Assembly: GCA_036558305.1 (NCBI GenBank)
Contig: DATBFX010000263.1
Coordinates: forward strand, 1 to 12,528
Direction of reading: 5' to 3'
Source: DATBFX01 sp036558305
GTDB taxonomy: Bacteria; Chloroflexota; Chloroflexia; Thermomicrobiales; UBA6265
DNA: 12,528 nucleotides
The notes under the pieces were generated by a model that saw only the letters and a program-made list of their open reading frames with translations, was not told where the DNA came from and did not search any database. This document shows positions 4,823 through 12,528 of the stretch, in pieces. The number at the start of each line of letters is the position of its first letter. Position 1 is the stretch's first letter. The translations under genes were made by a program, and so were the position numbers.

Positions 4823-6688
4823 GTGAAGAGCGGATCGAATAGGAAAACCGTTTTGCTGGCCTTTCTCCTGGCCAGTGCCGCCGCTCTGGTGGCGTTCGTC
4901 TTCCTCAATTCCCGTGATGGCTCGAACGCGGCCGACGGCCCGGCCGCGCCCACCGCGCCCCCGACGACCGCCGTGCTGGTCGCCAAAGCCAGCATCCCCG
5001 TCAACACCACGATCACCGCCGGCCTCGTCGAGATCGAGCAGGTGGCGATGGACCAGAAGCAGCCGAACGCCCTCACGTCGCCCGACCAGGCGATCGGGAA
5101 ATTCGCGACCGTCGCGCTGCTCCTGGGCCAGCAACTCCTCGACACCAGCGTCGCCGGCGAACCGAGCACACCCGACAGCCTGGCCTACAAGGTACCGATC
5201 GGGAAGCGCGCCATCTCCATCGTCTTCGACGAGGTGATGGGCAGCGGCGGTCTCGTCCAACCCGGCGACCACGTCGACGTCATCGGCTATTTCATCGTCA
5301 AGTTGCAAGCACCCAAGCGCGATGGAACCTCGGGAAGCCCGGAACCGGCGTTTGTGGTCGGCAGCGAGGGCGGCAATCTGCTCGCGGACCCGAAGAAGGA
5401 CGCCACCGTCTTGGCCGACCTCGATCCCGACACCGAGGTCACCGTCATCGGCGCCGAGGGGCGTTACTTCCACGTCAAGGTGGGCGATCAGACCGGTTGG
5501 ATCGATGCCACCGCGATCGCGGTCAACGATGCCGCCGGCGACGCCGGCGAAAGCCCCTTGAAGTACGAAGACGTCGCCGAGTCGCACGTCGCCACCTACC
5601 TCGTCCAGGACGTCGAAGTCCTCGCCGTTTCGCAGGCGGTCTCGCCCGAGGATCCCGGCGTTCAGCAATCGGGCAGCGCGACGACGGGCGGCAACGCGAC
5701 GACCGGAACGGCCGAAGGGAGCGAGCCGGTCGCCCGACCCACCGCAAAGAGCGTCACCCTCGCCGTGACACCCGAGGAGGCGCAGCGGCTCCTCCTCGCC
5801 TCGCAGACGTCGTCGGACAAGCAGCAAGACCGCAACGCCGGAATTCGCCTGGTCGTGCGTGCCCCCGGCGACGCGACGATCTCCGAACTGCCGCCGGCCG
5901 AGATCGGGCCGCTGCCGATCGGCAACGCGCTGGCCGGTGTCAACCAACCGCTCTTCCCGAGCGAGTTGGAGATCACCGACGTCGAGTTCACCCAGCGCGT
6001 CGTCAACGCCGGTCAGATCGTCGAATTCAAGGCAACCATCAAGAACGTCTCCGACCACACCGTCCGCGGCGCCAAGACCGCCCCGCCCGAATTCACCTAT
6101 CCCGAAGGCACCGCCTACGACACCCTCGGTTTCACCCCCGAGGTCGACACCTACCGCATCGGTCTCAACTTCGGCAACGCCTTCCCGACCCAGTTCCCCT
6201 ACCGCTGGGGCATCGGTCGCGACCTCAAACCCGGCGAAACGACGACCGTCGTCGGCTCGGTGCGGTTGACCGAGCCGACCGCCGCGACCACCTACTGGTT
6301 CGGCGTGATCCACGAACCGGAAATCGTCACCCAGGATGGGGTCGGCGTCGCCGACGTGACCGTTCTGGTCCCCGACCAGGTGACGGTGAGCCAGGCCGGC
6401 ACGCCGCTCCTGGCCGACGCCAACGCCGGATCCGCCGTCCTGGCCACGCTCGCGCAAGGCCAGCAACTCGCGGTGACGCAGGTGAAGAGCGGCTGGTTCC
6501 GGGTGACGGTGGGGCAGCAAGAAGGTTGGATCCCGATGTCGGCGGTCGACATCCCACTACCCGCCGCGAGCGGCACTCCCGTCGCGGACGGCACGCCAGC
6601 GGCGGATGGCACGCCCGCGACGGACGGTACGCCCGTCGCGATCGGCACGCCCGCTGCGGGCGTGCCGTCCGCCAAATCAATCGGTTGA
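4823..6688 (+). CDS. cpaB: CpaB/RcpC with added SH3, Ig-like and SH3 domains
   Basis: The product has 621 residues, about twice the usual CpaB length. A membrane anchor (8-28) is followed by a SAF domain (about 49-110; AVLVAKASIPVNTTIT). The RcpC core follows: VPIGKRAISIVFDEV and LVQPGDHVDVI (124-154). A bacterial SH3-like domain (about 178-234, ending GWIDATAIAV) is inserted in that core, which resumes at VQDVEVLAVS (261-270) and VTLAVTPEEAQRLLLA (311-326). A beta-rich Ig-like module (about 377-515; ATIKNVSDHTV, RDLKPGETTTVVGSV) and a second SH3 (about 521-576; GWFRVTVGQQEGWIP) follow, then five GTPxxx repeats. CpaB acts outside the membrane during Tad assembly; SH3 and Ig-like modules suggest contact with cell wall or pilin. 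GTG 4823 is chosen because AAAGGA lies 8 nt upstream and the membrane segment follows at once. GTG 4730 has no ribosome-binding site. Confidence 0.88.
   Translation: MKSGSNRKTVLLAFLLASAAALVAFVFLNSRDGSNAADGPAAPTAPPTTAVLVAKASIPVNTTITAGLVEIEQVAMDQKQPNALTSPDQAIGKFATVALLLGQQLLDTSVAGEPSTPDSLAYKVPIGKRAISIVFDEVMGSGGLVQPGDHVDVIGYFIVKLQAPKRDGTSGSPEPAFVVGSEGGNLLADPKKDATVLADLDPDTEVTVIGAEGRYFHVKVGDQTGWIDATAIAVNDAAGDAGESPLKYEDVAESHVATYLVQDVEVLAVSQAVSPEDPGVQQSGSATTGGNATTGTAEGSEPVARPTAKSVTLAVTPEEAQRLLLASQTSSDKQQDRNAGIRLVVRAPGDATISELPPAEIGPLPIGNALAGVNQPLFPSELEITDVEFTQRVVNAGQIVEFKATIKNVSDHTVRGAKTAPPEFTYPEGTAYDTLGFTPEVDTYRIGLNFGNAFPTQFPYRWGIGRDLKPGETTTVVGSVRLTEPTAATTYWFGVIHEPEIVTQDGVGVADVTVLVPDQVTVSQAGTPLLADANAGSAVLATLAQGQQLAVTQVKSGWFRVTVGQQEGWIPMSAVDIPLPAASGTPVADGTPAADGTPATDGTPVAIGTPAAGVPSAKSIG
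6572..6661 (+). repeat. Five 18-bp in-frame tandem repeats
   Basis: Five units begin GGC/GGT-AC(G/T)-CC(C/A) and encode GTPVAD, GTPAAD, GTPATD, GTPVAI and GTPAAG at the C-terminus of CpaB. The period is six codons, so gain or loss of units keeps the frame. The encoded tail is flexible and Thr/Pro-rich, like a wall-spanning spacer. Confidence 0.85.
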
Positions 6689-6713
6689 ACCCGTGGGCCC
6701 ACGAGGAGAACGG

Positions 6714-8207
6714 ATGATGAATCGGCAGGTGACCAAGGTCCTCGTCGTCGACGACAACGAGAAAGTCCGCGACGAGCTGATCGAGCAACTCCGCTACCAG
6801 GACATCGAGGTCGTCGGCGAGAGCACGTTCGGCGCGGCCGCCTACACCTGGGCGCAGCAACTTGGCGTCGAAGTCGTCGTCGTCTCGGTCGAGGAACCGG
6901 TTGCCAGGTCGCTGCGCACGGTCGAAACCCTGTCGGTCGGAGACCGTTCCTGGCCCGTGATCGGCATCTCCTCGCAGGGCGACCGCGAGACGATGCGCAA
7001 GGCGATGATGGCCGGCGTTCGCGACTTCCTGGTCAGACCGGTCGCGCCCGACGACCTCCGCGCGGCCATCCTCAACGTCCACCGCGTCGAGGTCGGCCGC
7101 CGCGCCGCCGTCGAACAGGGCGAGGCGGCCCGCCGCCTCGGGACCGTGGTCACCATCGCCGGATTCAAGGGCGGGATCGGCAAATCGACGATGGCGACCA
7201 ACGTCGCCGTCTCGCTTGCCCAGCAGACCCAGCAGCACGTCGCCATGCTCGACCTCGACCTCCAATTCGGCGACGCGGCCGTCATGCTCGACGTCGTGCC
7301 GACGCACACGATCGAGCACGCGGCCAAGGAGGTCGATCGCCTCGATCCCCAGCTCATCCAGGGCTACGTCGCGACCCATCCCTCCCGCCTTCGCCTGCTC
7401 GCCGCACCGGCGACACCGGAAGCGTCGGACGACATCACCGCCGATCAGGTCGGACGCATCCTCGAGATGCTCGCCTCGACCAACGACTTCGTGATCGTCG
7501 ACACGCCACCCCACCTCGACGACGTCTCGGCCGTCGCCATGGACCTCTCGACGCTCGTACTGGTCGTCGTCGCGCCCGAAGTCCCCTGCATCCGGCGCAC
7601 GAAGGCGGCCCTGACGCTGATGCAGACCTGGGGCTACTCGCGCGACAAGGTCAAGCTGATCGTCAACCGCGTCCACCGCAAATCCGAGGTCTCGATCGCG
7701 GAGATCGAAGAGGTGCTCCAATACCCGGTCTACGCCCAGATCCCCGACGACCGGGCGACGATCAAGGCGATCTCGCTCGGCACCCCGGTCGCGATGTCGG
7801 CGCCGAAAAGCAAGGCCGGTCGCGCCATCAACGACCTGGGCCGCACCCTGGCCGGCGTGCCGGCGACGAGGCGGCGCTTCACGATCCTCCGCCGCGGCAC
7901 GTCCGCCAAGGTCAGCACGATGGACCGCCTCCTCCCCCCGCCGCCCGCGCCCCGACCGCAACCGAGCGAGGCGATGTTCGCGCCGCTGGCGTCCACTGCG
8001 GCCGCCGGCGTCAACGGCAGTACCTCGAACGCGCCGGCGATGGCGGACCGCGAGGGCGTCTGGCAACCCGCGGTCGACTCCGAGCGGCTCTTCGTCCACT
8101 CGGCCTACGGCCGGGAGTACGGCCAGAACGGATCGTCGCCGGCGACGATCCCCAGCCCGTACAAGGACCTGCTGTTCGGCCGGGACCAGCCCAAACCGGG
8201 CGATTGA
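6714..8207 (+). CDS. cpaE: CpaE/TadZ: degenerate receiver fused to ParA/MinD-like ATPase
   Basis: The product has 497 residues. Residues 5-125 are a receiver-like domain: VLVVDDN keeps D13/D14, but the phosphoacceptor position is Ser58 (VVVVSVEEP) and the conserved Lys is Arg109 (FLVRPV), so phosphorylation is unlikely. Residues about 143-385 form a ParA/MinD ATPase with deviant Walker A FKGGIGKST (151-159; K152 and K157), MLDLDLQFGD (178-187) and Walker B VIVDTPP (260-266). The tail (about 400-497) is Pro/Ala/Ser-rich and ends with YKDLLFG. TadZ/CpaE proteins localise the Tad machine, often to a pole. GAGGAGAA at 6703-6710 supports a start at ATG 6714 or the adjacent ATG 6717. The gene follows cpaB by 25 nt in the same operon. 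Confidence 0.92.
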   Translation: MMNRQVTKVLVVDDNEKVRDELIEQLRYQDIEVVGESTFGAAAYTWAQQLGVEVVVVSVEEPVARSLRTVETLSVGDRSWPVIGISSQGDRETMRKAMMAGVRDFLVRPVAPDDLRAAILNVHRVEVGRRAAVEQGEAARRLGTVVTIAGFKGGIGKSTMATNVAVSLAQQTQQHVAMLDLDLQFGDAAVMLDVVPTHTIEHAAKEVDRLDPQLIQGYVATHPSRLRLLAAPATPEASDDITADQVGRILEMLASTNDFVIVDTPPHLDDVSAVAMDLSTLVLVVVAPEVPCIRRTKAALTLMQTWGYSRDKVKLIVNRVHRKSEVSIAEIEEVLQYPVYAQIPDDRATIKAISLGTPVAMSAPKSKAGRAINDLGRTLAGVPATRRRFTILRRGTSAKVSTMDRLLPPPPAPRPQPSEAMFAPLASTAAAGVNGSTSNAPAMADREGVWQPAVDSERLFVHSAYGREYGQNGSSPATIPSPYKDLLFGRDQPKPGD

Positions 8208-8252
8208 CGGCGGCGCCGTTCGACGCGTCACGCACCGAAGGAGCCTTTGACG

Positions 8253-9734
8253 ATGCCCCTCCGCGACCGCACCATCTACACCCGCCGCCTGGCCGGTCTG
8301 CCGGTCGCTCCCGCCGCCACCGGCTACGGCGACGTCGCCGAGCCCACCCCGGCGCCGACCGCGCCGCGCGCATCCGGGTCGCTCGCGTTCGCCGTCCCCG
8401 TCGGCGCGGGGACGGTCGACCACACGACGGTGGTCGACCGGCCGCGGACGGCGTTGAGCCGGGAGGCGACGGATCTCAAGTACAAACTCCAGGACCGCAT
8501 GGTCCGGGAGATCGACCCGTCGCGTCTGACCGCCGACCTCTCGCCGGAGGCGGCCCGCCGCGCGGTCGAGGATGCCGTCCTCGAGTTGATCCGGCAGGAG
8601 GGGGTCAGCGTCTCCCGCACCGACGAACTGACGATCATGCGGGAGGTCGCCGACGACATCATCGGCTACGGTCCGATCGAACCGCTGCTCCAGGAGGACG
8701 CGGTCACCGAGGTCATGATCAACCGACCGGATCGGGTCTACTACGAACGCGAAGGCGTCCTCCATCTTTCCGACCGCACGTTCCGGGACGACGACCACAT
8801 CATGCGCCTGATCGACAAGATCGTCTCGCCGCTCGGGCGCCGGATCGACGAGTCGTCGCCGATGGTCGACGCTCGCCTTCCCGACGGTTCCCGCGTCAAC
8901 GCGATCATCCCGCCGCTGGCGGTGCACGGCCCGTCGGTGACGATCCGCAAGTTCTCGCGCAATCCGTACACCGACCACGACCTGATCCGCTTCGGCACGT
9001 TGACGCCCGCGATCGCCGAATTGCTGCGCGCCTGCGTGTGGTGCCGTCTCAACGTCATCGTCTCCGGCGGCACCGGTTCCGGAAAAACGACCTTCCTCAA
9101 CGTCCTCTCCTCGTACATCAGCAACCTCGAACGGATCGTCACGATCGAGGACCCGGCCGAACTCCAACTGCGGCAGGAGAACTGGGTCAGCCTCGAAACC
9201 CGTCCACCCAACATCGAGGGCCGCGGCCAGGTCGTTTCGCGCGACCTCGTCCGCAACGCGCTCCGCATGCGGCCGGATCGCATCGTCGTCGGCGAGTGCC
9301 GTGCCGGTGAAGCCTTCGACATGCTCCAGGCGATGAACACCGGCCACGACGGGTCGTTGACGACCGTCCACGCCAACTCCCCGCGCGACGCCCTCTCCCG
9401 CATCGAGAACATGGTCCTGATGGCCAACCTCGAACTGCCGGTAAAGGCGATCCGCGAGCAGATCGCCTCGGCGGTCAATCTCGTGATCCAGCTCTCGCGA
9501 CTCAGCGACGGTACCCGCAAGGTCACCCACATCTCGGAGATCGTCGGCATGGAGGGCGAGGTCATCACCATGCACGACATCTTCACCTTCGCCCAGCGCG
9601 GGATCGGCGCCAACGGCCGGATCATCGGCCAGATCCAGCCGACGTCGATCCGCCCGCTCTTCGCCGACCGCCTCGAACGCAACGGGTTCCCGCTGCCGAG
9701 CGACATGTTCGTCACCGCGCGCGCGGCCGACTAG
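8253..9734 (+). CDS. cpaF: CpaF/TadA secretion ATPase of the Tad pilus
   Basis: The product has 493 residues. This hexameric motor powers pilin extraction and pilus extension. Residues 1-68 are a Pro/Ala-rich extension. The N-terminal module (about 70-250) has the GYGPIEPLL and EVMIN motifs of the family. The ATPase core shows Walker A SGGTGSGKTT (271-280, K278), the Asp box VTIEDPAEL (296-304), Walker B RIVVGECRAGE (343-353) and the His box GHDGSLTTVHAN (364-375). ATG 8253 follows AAGGAG with 9 nt spacing; a TTG two codons upstream is too close to that site. It lies 45 nt after cpaE and 19 nt before tadB. Confidence 0.96.
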   Translation: MPLRDRTIYTRRLAGLPVAPAATGYGDVAEPTPAPTAPRASGSLAFAVPVGAGTVDHTTVVDRPRTALSREATDLKYKLQDRMVREIDPSRLTADLSPEAARRAVEDAVLELIRQEGVSVSRTDELTIMREVADDIIGYGPIEPLLQEDAVTEVMINRPDRVYYEREGVLHLSDRTFRDDDHIMRLIDKIVSPLGRRIDESSPMVDARLPDGSRVNAIIPPLAVHGPSVTIRKFSRNPYTDHDLIRFGTLTPAIAELLRACVWCRLNVIVSGGTGSGKTTFLNVLSSYISNLERIVTIEDPAELQLRQENWVSLETRPPNIEGRGQVVSRDLVRNALRMRPDRIVVGECRAGEAFDMLQAMNTGHDGSLTTVHANSPRDALSRIENMVLMANLELPVKAIREQIASAVNLVIQLSRLSDGTRKVTHISEIVGMEGEVITMHDIFTFAQRGIGANGRIIGQIQPTSIRPLFADRLERNGFPLPSDMFVTARAAD

Positions 9735-9753
9735 AAACGCACGAGGACACCCG

Positions 9754-10728
9754 ATGGACGCACGACTGCTGGTGCCCGCACTCGTCTTCCTCGCCATCCT
9801 GGGAATCGCCTGGGCGGCCACCACGTTGACGCGCGGACGCCGCGCGACGGTGCGCCGGCGACTCGACGACCATACCGTGCAGGTCGCGGTCGAGGACGCC
9901 AAACGCCTGGATCGGATTCAGGTCCTCAAGCGCCAGGCCTACAGTTCGCTGCCGTTCCTGGAGCGGATCCTGTCCCACCTGCGGCCGGCGCGGACCGCGG
10001 CCCGCGAACTGGTTCGCGCCGGAGCGTCGCTGACGGTCACACAGTACCTGTTGATCCGGCTCGCGCTGGGTGGTGTCGCCTGCCTGGCGGTCTGGTTCGC
10101 GACCGGTTCGATCTGGCCGGCGGTGCCCGCCGCAGCGGTTGCGATCATGGTTCCGCGCGTCGTGCTGGTCGTCCTCACGCGTCGCCGCCTTCAGGCGTTC
10201 GAAGCGCAGTTGGCCGAGGCCATCGACCTCGTCGTCAATGCCCTACGCGCCGGCTACGGGTTCCTGCAGGCGATCGACGCGGCGTCGCGCGACCTCGAAG
10301 GACCGATCCGGGAAGAGCTCGCGCGCGTCGTCGAAGAGATCAACCTGGGGGCCAATCCGGCGGCCGCCCTCGCCGCGATCGGCGACCGCATCGACAGCTA
10401 CGACTTCAACCTGGTGGCGACCGCCGTCTCGGTCCAGCGCACCGTCGGCGGGAACCTGGCCGAGGTCTTGGAAAACATCGCCAAGACGATCCGCGAACGA
10501 CGGCGGATCCGCGGCGAGGTGCGGGCGCTGACCACCGGTCCGCGCGTGTCGAGCTACGTGCTCGGGGTGATTCCGCTCGGTTTGCTCCTCTGGTTCAGCG
10601 CAACCAACCCGGCCTACCGCGAGGTGATGTTCCACTCGCCGGCCGGGAAAGCGATGATCGGTTTCGCCACCGTCTGGTCGTCGATCGGTCTGTTCCTGTC
10701 GCGCAAGGTCGCGGTGACGGAGTACTAG
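9754..10728 (+). CDS. tadB: TadB inner-membrane platform protein
   Basis: The product has 324 residues. An N-terminal membrane helix (about 5-24), a basic cytoplasmic stretch, a paired hydrophobic region (about 98-141), the type II secretion F (GspF-like) domain (about 148-260) and two C-terminal helices (about 265-283 and 300-316). The GspF domain contains EAQLAEAIDLVVNALRAGYG and TVGGNLAEVLENIAKTIRER, standard TadB features. With TadC it forms the membrane platform on which CpaF acts. GAGGA lies 8 nt before the ATG. It is followed after 35 nt by tadC. Confidence 0.93.
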   Translation: MDARLLVPALVFLAILGIAWAATTLTRGRRATVRRRLDDHTVQVAVEDAKRLDRIQVLKRQAYSSLPFLERILSHLRPARTAARELVRAGASLTVTQYLLIRLALGGVACLAVWFATGSIWPAVPAAAVAIMVPRVVLVVLTRRRLQAFEAQLAEAIDLVVNALRAGYGFLQAIDAASRDLEGPIREELARVVEEINLGANPAAALAAIGDRIDSYDFNLVATAVSVQRTVGGNLAEVLENIAKTIRERRRIRGEVRALTTGPRVSSYVLGVIPLGLLLWFSATNPAYREVMFHSPAGKAMIGFATVWSSIGLFLSRKVAVTEY

Positions 10729-10763
10729 CCCCGCCCTCGCGCGGCGGAGAGGTGACAATCGGC

Positions 10764-11672
10764 ATGGACGTGCTCGCGCCGCTCTCGATCTTTGTCCTGA
10801 TCTTCGGCGGGGCATTGGTGCTCACGCGGCGGACCAGCGGCGCCATCGATCGGTTGGCTCGGCACGAGATCGCCGCGGCCGGTCCGGCGATCGCCGCCCC
10901 CGCCCCGCGGACCCCGATCCTCGGCGGACTACGGCGCACCAGCTCGCTGGGCGAATTGGCGGAGAAGGCAACGCCGGGGCGCGTCAGGTCGAAGTCGGCG
11001 AAGCTGCTCCGCGAGGCCGGCGACCCGATGCCGCTCGCCACCTACCTCCTCTTCCGCATCGTGATGACCTTCGTCATGCTCCCCCTGATGGTCCTTTTCA
11101 TCCTGCAGGGCGAGGGGACGACCCCCATGGGAATCGGGATGGTCGGCCTCGCCGTCCTGGTCATTCCGAATCTGATTCCGGTCTCGATGAAGCGGCGGGC
11201 GCGCAAACGGGCGCGCGCCATCGAGATGGCCATGCCCGACGCGATGGATCTGCTCGTCGTCTGCGTCGAAGGCGGTTTGAGTCTCGACGGCGGTGTGCAG
11301 CAGATCGCCCAGCGGACCGACGGCGTCCTGGCCGGCGAGTTGCGGCGGCTTCAGGGGGAGATCACGACGGGGATGGGACGGCGCGAAGCGTTCCAGGGGC
11401 TGGTTTCCCGATCTCGCTCGCAAAGCCTGGCGATCTTCGCAACGGCGATCGTCCAGGCCGACAAGATGGGGACCAGCATCGGCGAGACGTTGCGAACCCT
11501 CGCCGACTCGATGCGGACCCGCCGCCGCCAAGCCGCCGAAACCCAGGCCCGCAAGGCGCCGATCAAGATGCTGCCCTTCCTCGTCGCCTTCATGATCCCG
11601 TCGCTGTTCATCGTCATTCTCGGTCCGACCGTGCTGGCGTTCATCGAGTTCTTCCGGACGGCCAATGGCTAG
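10764..11672 (+). CDS. tadC: TadC inner-membrane platform protein
   Basis: The product has 302 residues with the same plan as TadB: an N-terminal helix (4-21), a hydrophobic pair (about 93-114 and 122-141), a GspF-like domain (about 150-260, with EMAMPDAMDLLVVCVEGG, IVQADKMGTSIGETLR and DSMRTRRRQAAETQA) and a C-terminal helix (268-295). The R/K-rich QARKAPIKMLPF segment before the last helix is typical of TadC. ATG 10764 follows GAGGTGA (10749-10755) at ideal spacing; GTG 10752 lies within that ribosome-binding site and is rejected. Last gene of the operon in this window; TadD does not follow. Confidence 0.93.
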   Translation: MDVLAPLSIFVLIFGGALVLTRRTSGAIDRLARHEIAAAGPAIAAPAPRTPILGGLRRTSSLGELAEKATPGRVRSKSAKLLREAGDPMPLATYLLFRIVMTFVMLPLMVLFILQGEGTTPMGIGMVGLAVLVIPNLIPVSMKRRARKRARAIEMAMPDAMDLLVVCVEGGLSLDGGVQQIAQRTDGVLAGELRRLQGEITTGMGRREAFQGLVSRSRSQSLAIFATAIVQADKMGTSIGETLRTLADSMRTRRRQAAETQARKAPIKMLPFLVAFMIPSLFIVILGPTVLAFIEFFRTANG

Positions 11673-11675
11673 GCA

Positions 11676-11738
11676 GCCGGGGTTGCACGCCCACCGACTG
11701 ACCGGAGTCACCGAGGTCAGACCGTGGTGCACCCCGGC
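11676..11738. terminator. Imperfect two-part inverted repeat between convergent genes
   Basis: GCCGGGGTTGCAC (11676-11688) pairs with GTGCACCCCGGC (11727-11738), 12 bp with one bulged T. Within the loop CTGACC (11698-11703) pairs with GGTCAG (11715-11720). It begins 3 nt after the tadC stop and ends 12 nt before the stop of the minus-strand gene, the right place for a bidirectional terminator. There is no T-run on either side. Confidence 0.5.
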
Positions 11739-11750
11739 CGCGCACCGTCG

Positions 11751-12287
11751 TCAGGAGAGCCAATGCCCGCCGCGGGAGGGCCAGGTGGGGTTGGTGCGTC
11801 GAATGTACTCGCTGGCCTGGAGCGCCGTTATCGCGAACCCGGAGAGCAGTTGTGCGCCGAAGTCGGAGGTCAGTTCGGTGCCGCCGGCCACCGCCCCCAG
11901 GAGCAAGCCGGCCGCCTGGGCCAGACCGAACAACCCGATCACGAGCAGGAAGATGCGCAAGAAGGCAAAGGTGTCGCGCGGCAGCCGCAAGACCTCCATC
12001 TGCATCTGCTCGACGACCCCGCCGCGGCTGACGCCGATCCCCGTTAGACCGAACAGGGCCAGGGCGAGAAACCAGACGGCATACGGATCGCGAAAGATGA
12101 CGAACTGTTGCGCCGAGGCCCAGGCCGAGAACAGGTACAAGCCCTTCGTCAACACCGATCGGCTGACGCCGGTGCGGAGAAACCAGGCGTTACCGGCGCG
12201 GTCGCCCAGGCGAGTCAGATACCGATCGAGCGCCTGGACGCGGCCGTCCCCGCGCTGATACCGATCGTGGAGTGCCATCGGACCCAT
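11751..12287 (-). CDS. Small multi-pass membrane protein, function unknown
   Basis: The product has 178 residues. A polar, Arg-rich N-terminus (1-45) is followed by about four hydrophobic segments: about 46-66, 68-87 (AVWFLALALFGLTGIGV), 107-136 (FLRIFLLVIGLFGLAQAAG) and 143-158. Between the second and third is a short cytoplasmic-type loop (QMQMEVLRLPRD). The C-terminus is polar (EYIRRTNPTWPSRGG). I recognise no family. Position 12287 is the first ATG; ATG 12278, three codons later, follows GGGGATGGG and may be the true start. It is convergent with the Tad operon and has its own promoter-like sequence at 12353-12380, so a pilus role is not implied. Confidence 0.75.
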   Translation of the reverse strand: MGPMALHDRYQRGDGRVQALDRYLTRLGDRAGNAWFLRTGVSRSVLTKGLYLFSAWASAQQFVIFRDPYAVWFLALALFGLTGIGVSRGGVVEQMQMEVLRLPRDTFAFLRIFLLVIGLFGLAQAAGLLLGAVAGGTELTSDFGAQLLSGFAITALQASEYIRRTNPTWPSRGGHWLS

Positions 12288-12352
12288 CCCCGTCTGGAGA
12301 GCAAACGCCTACCGCGCCGCCTCGCTCGCCGGCGGCGTTTCCCATCGACTCC

Positions 12353-12380
12353 ACTATACGCCGTTCTCGCCGCAACGCAA
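12353..12380 (-). promoter_or_regulatory. Sigma-70-like promoter of the minus-strand membrane protein gene
   Basis: On the minus strand TTGCGT (12380-12375) and TATAGT (12358-12353) are separated by 16 bp; the -10 matches consensus in five of six positions. The expected start near 12346 gives a leader of about 60 nt to the ATG at 12287. The dyad motif of the Tad regulon is not present. Confidence 0.55.
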
Positions 12381-12396
12381 CTCCCTCGCCGCCGGT

Positions 12397-12528
12397 TTAC
12401 CCGACGATGAGGACCACCAGGACGGCGAAGACGATCGCCGCGACCCCGATGCCAACGATGAGGATCAGCGTCGGCGGGCCAAACGTGCGCGCACGTCGCG
12501 GGCCCGCTTCGAGCCGGTACTCGAAGCG
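12397..12528 (-). CDS. C-terminal end of a membrane-anchored protein (partial)
   Basis: The minus strand is open from the right edge (12528) to TAA at 12397-12399, giving the last 43 residues. They contain a basic, Pro-containing stretch (LEAGPRRARTFGPP) followed by a strongly hydrophobic helix (TLILIVGIGVAAIVFAVLVV) ending in LIVG at the stop. This is a single C-terminal membrane anchor of a tail-anchored type, or the last helix of a larger protein. The remainder lies outside the window, so no function can be given. Confidence 0.65.
   Translation of the reverse strand, partial: RFEYRLEAGPRRARTFGPPTLILIVGIGVAAIVFAVLVVLIVG

Noticed and set aside
4691..6520. A 609-codon open frame on the minus strand
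   Set aside because: Antisense shadow of cpaB with low-complexity, Gly/Asp/Arg-rich translation and no plausible ribosome-binding site.
8204..9310. A 368-codon plus-strand frame over cpaF
   Set aside because: Out-of-frame shadow of cpaF, with Arg/Pro/His-rich translation.
6327..9902. A 1191-codon open frame on the minus strand
   Set aside because: It runs antisense to cpaB, cpaE, cpaF and the start of tadB, all with clear family motifs. Its translation is Arg/Asp/Gly-rich with no recognisable domain, the usual shadow of GC-rich third codon positions.
1..12528. tRNA, rRNA, CRISPR arrays or insertion sequences
   Set aside because: No cloverleaf, rRNA, spaced direct repeats or transposase-like frames were seen on either strand.

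Overview
The window is a high-GC bacterial chromosome segment that carries most of the assembly machinery of a Tad (tight adherence, Flp / type IVc) pilus on the + strand. Between 2675 and 11672 it reads: Flp pilin, TadE pseudopilin, TadG-like protein, CpaB/RcpC, CpaE/TadZ, CpaF/TadA ATPase, TadB and TadC. Proline/threonine-rich PTPTATP linkers, SH3 and Ig-like modules added to CpaB, the gene order and the lack of an outer-membrane secretin suggest a monoderm such as a Chloroflexota (Thermomicrobia-like) bacterium. That assignment is inference; no rRNA gene is present to settle it.

Layout. Positions 1-270 (minus) hold the 5' part of a gene for an exported coiled-coil protein, divergent from a DnaB-C-terminal-like RecA-fold ATPase at 494-1672 (plus). 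A receiver-domain protein whose C-terminus looks membrane-embedded follows at 1947-2609. A hairpin overlaps its stop codon, and the pilin unit flp-tadE-tadG (2675-4526) comes next. The assembly operon cpaB-cpaE-cpaF-tadB-tadC (4823-11672) has intergenic gaps of only 19-45 nt. An imperfect inverted repeat separates tadC from a convergent minus-strand membrane protein of unknown function (11751-12287). The 3' end of another minus-strand gene, ending in a membrane anchor, runs off the right edge (12397-12528).

Most notable observation. Three intergenic regions, upstream of the ATPase gene (340-405), the receiver gene (1767-1832) and cpaB (4632-4697), align without gaps over 66 bp: GGG-N6-CCC-N12-GGG, an A-tract, CGCT, 24 nt, then a -10-like hexamer (TAGAGT, TAAACT, TAGAAT). 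The core is an inverted repeat (CCC-N12-GGG with T/A flanks) at about -70 to -37 from the predicted transcription starts, as expected for an activator site. In the divergent region the same dyad has a -10-like CATGAT at the identical distance on the other strand. This links the exported coiled-coil protein, the ATPase, the receiver protein and the pilus assembly operon into one apparent regulon, while the pilin unit lacks the motif. Each of the three leaders also carries a hairpin before its ribosome-binding site.

How the parts fit. Flp is the major pilin, TadE and TadG minor or pseudopilin-like components, and CpaF the cytoplasmic motor ATPase acting on the TadB/TadC inner-membrane platform. 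CpaE/TadZ (a degenerate receiver fused to a ParA/MinD ATPase) probably places the machine at a cell site, and the modular CpaB is its exported, wall-facing assembly component. The prepilin peptidase, TadD and any secretin are not in the window.
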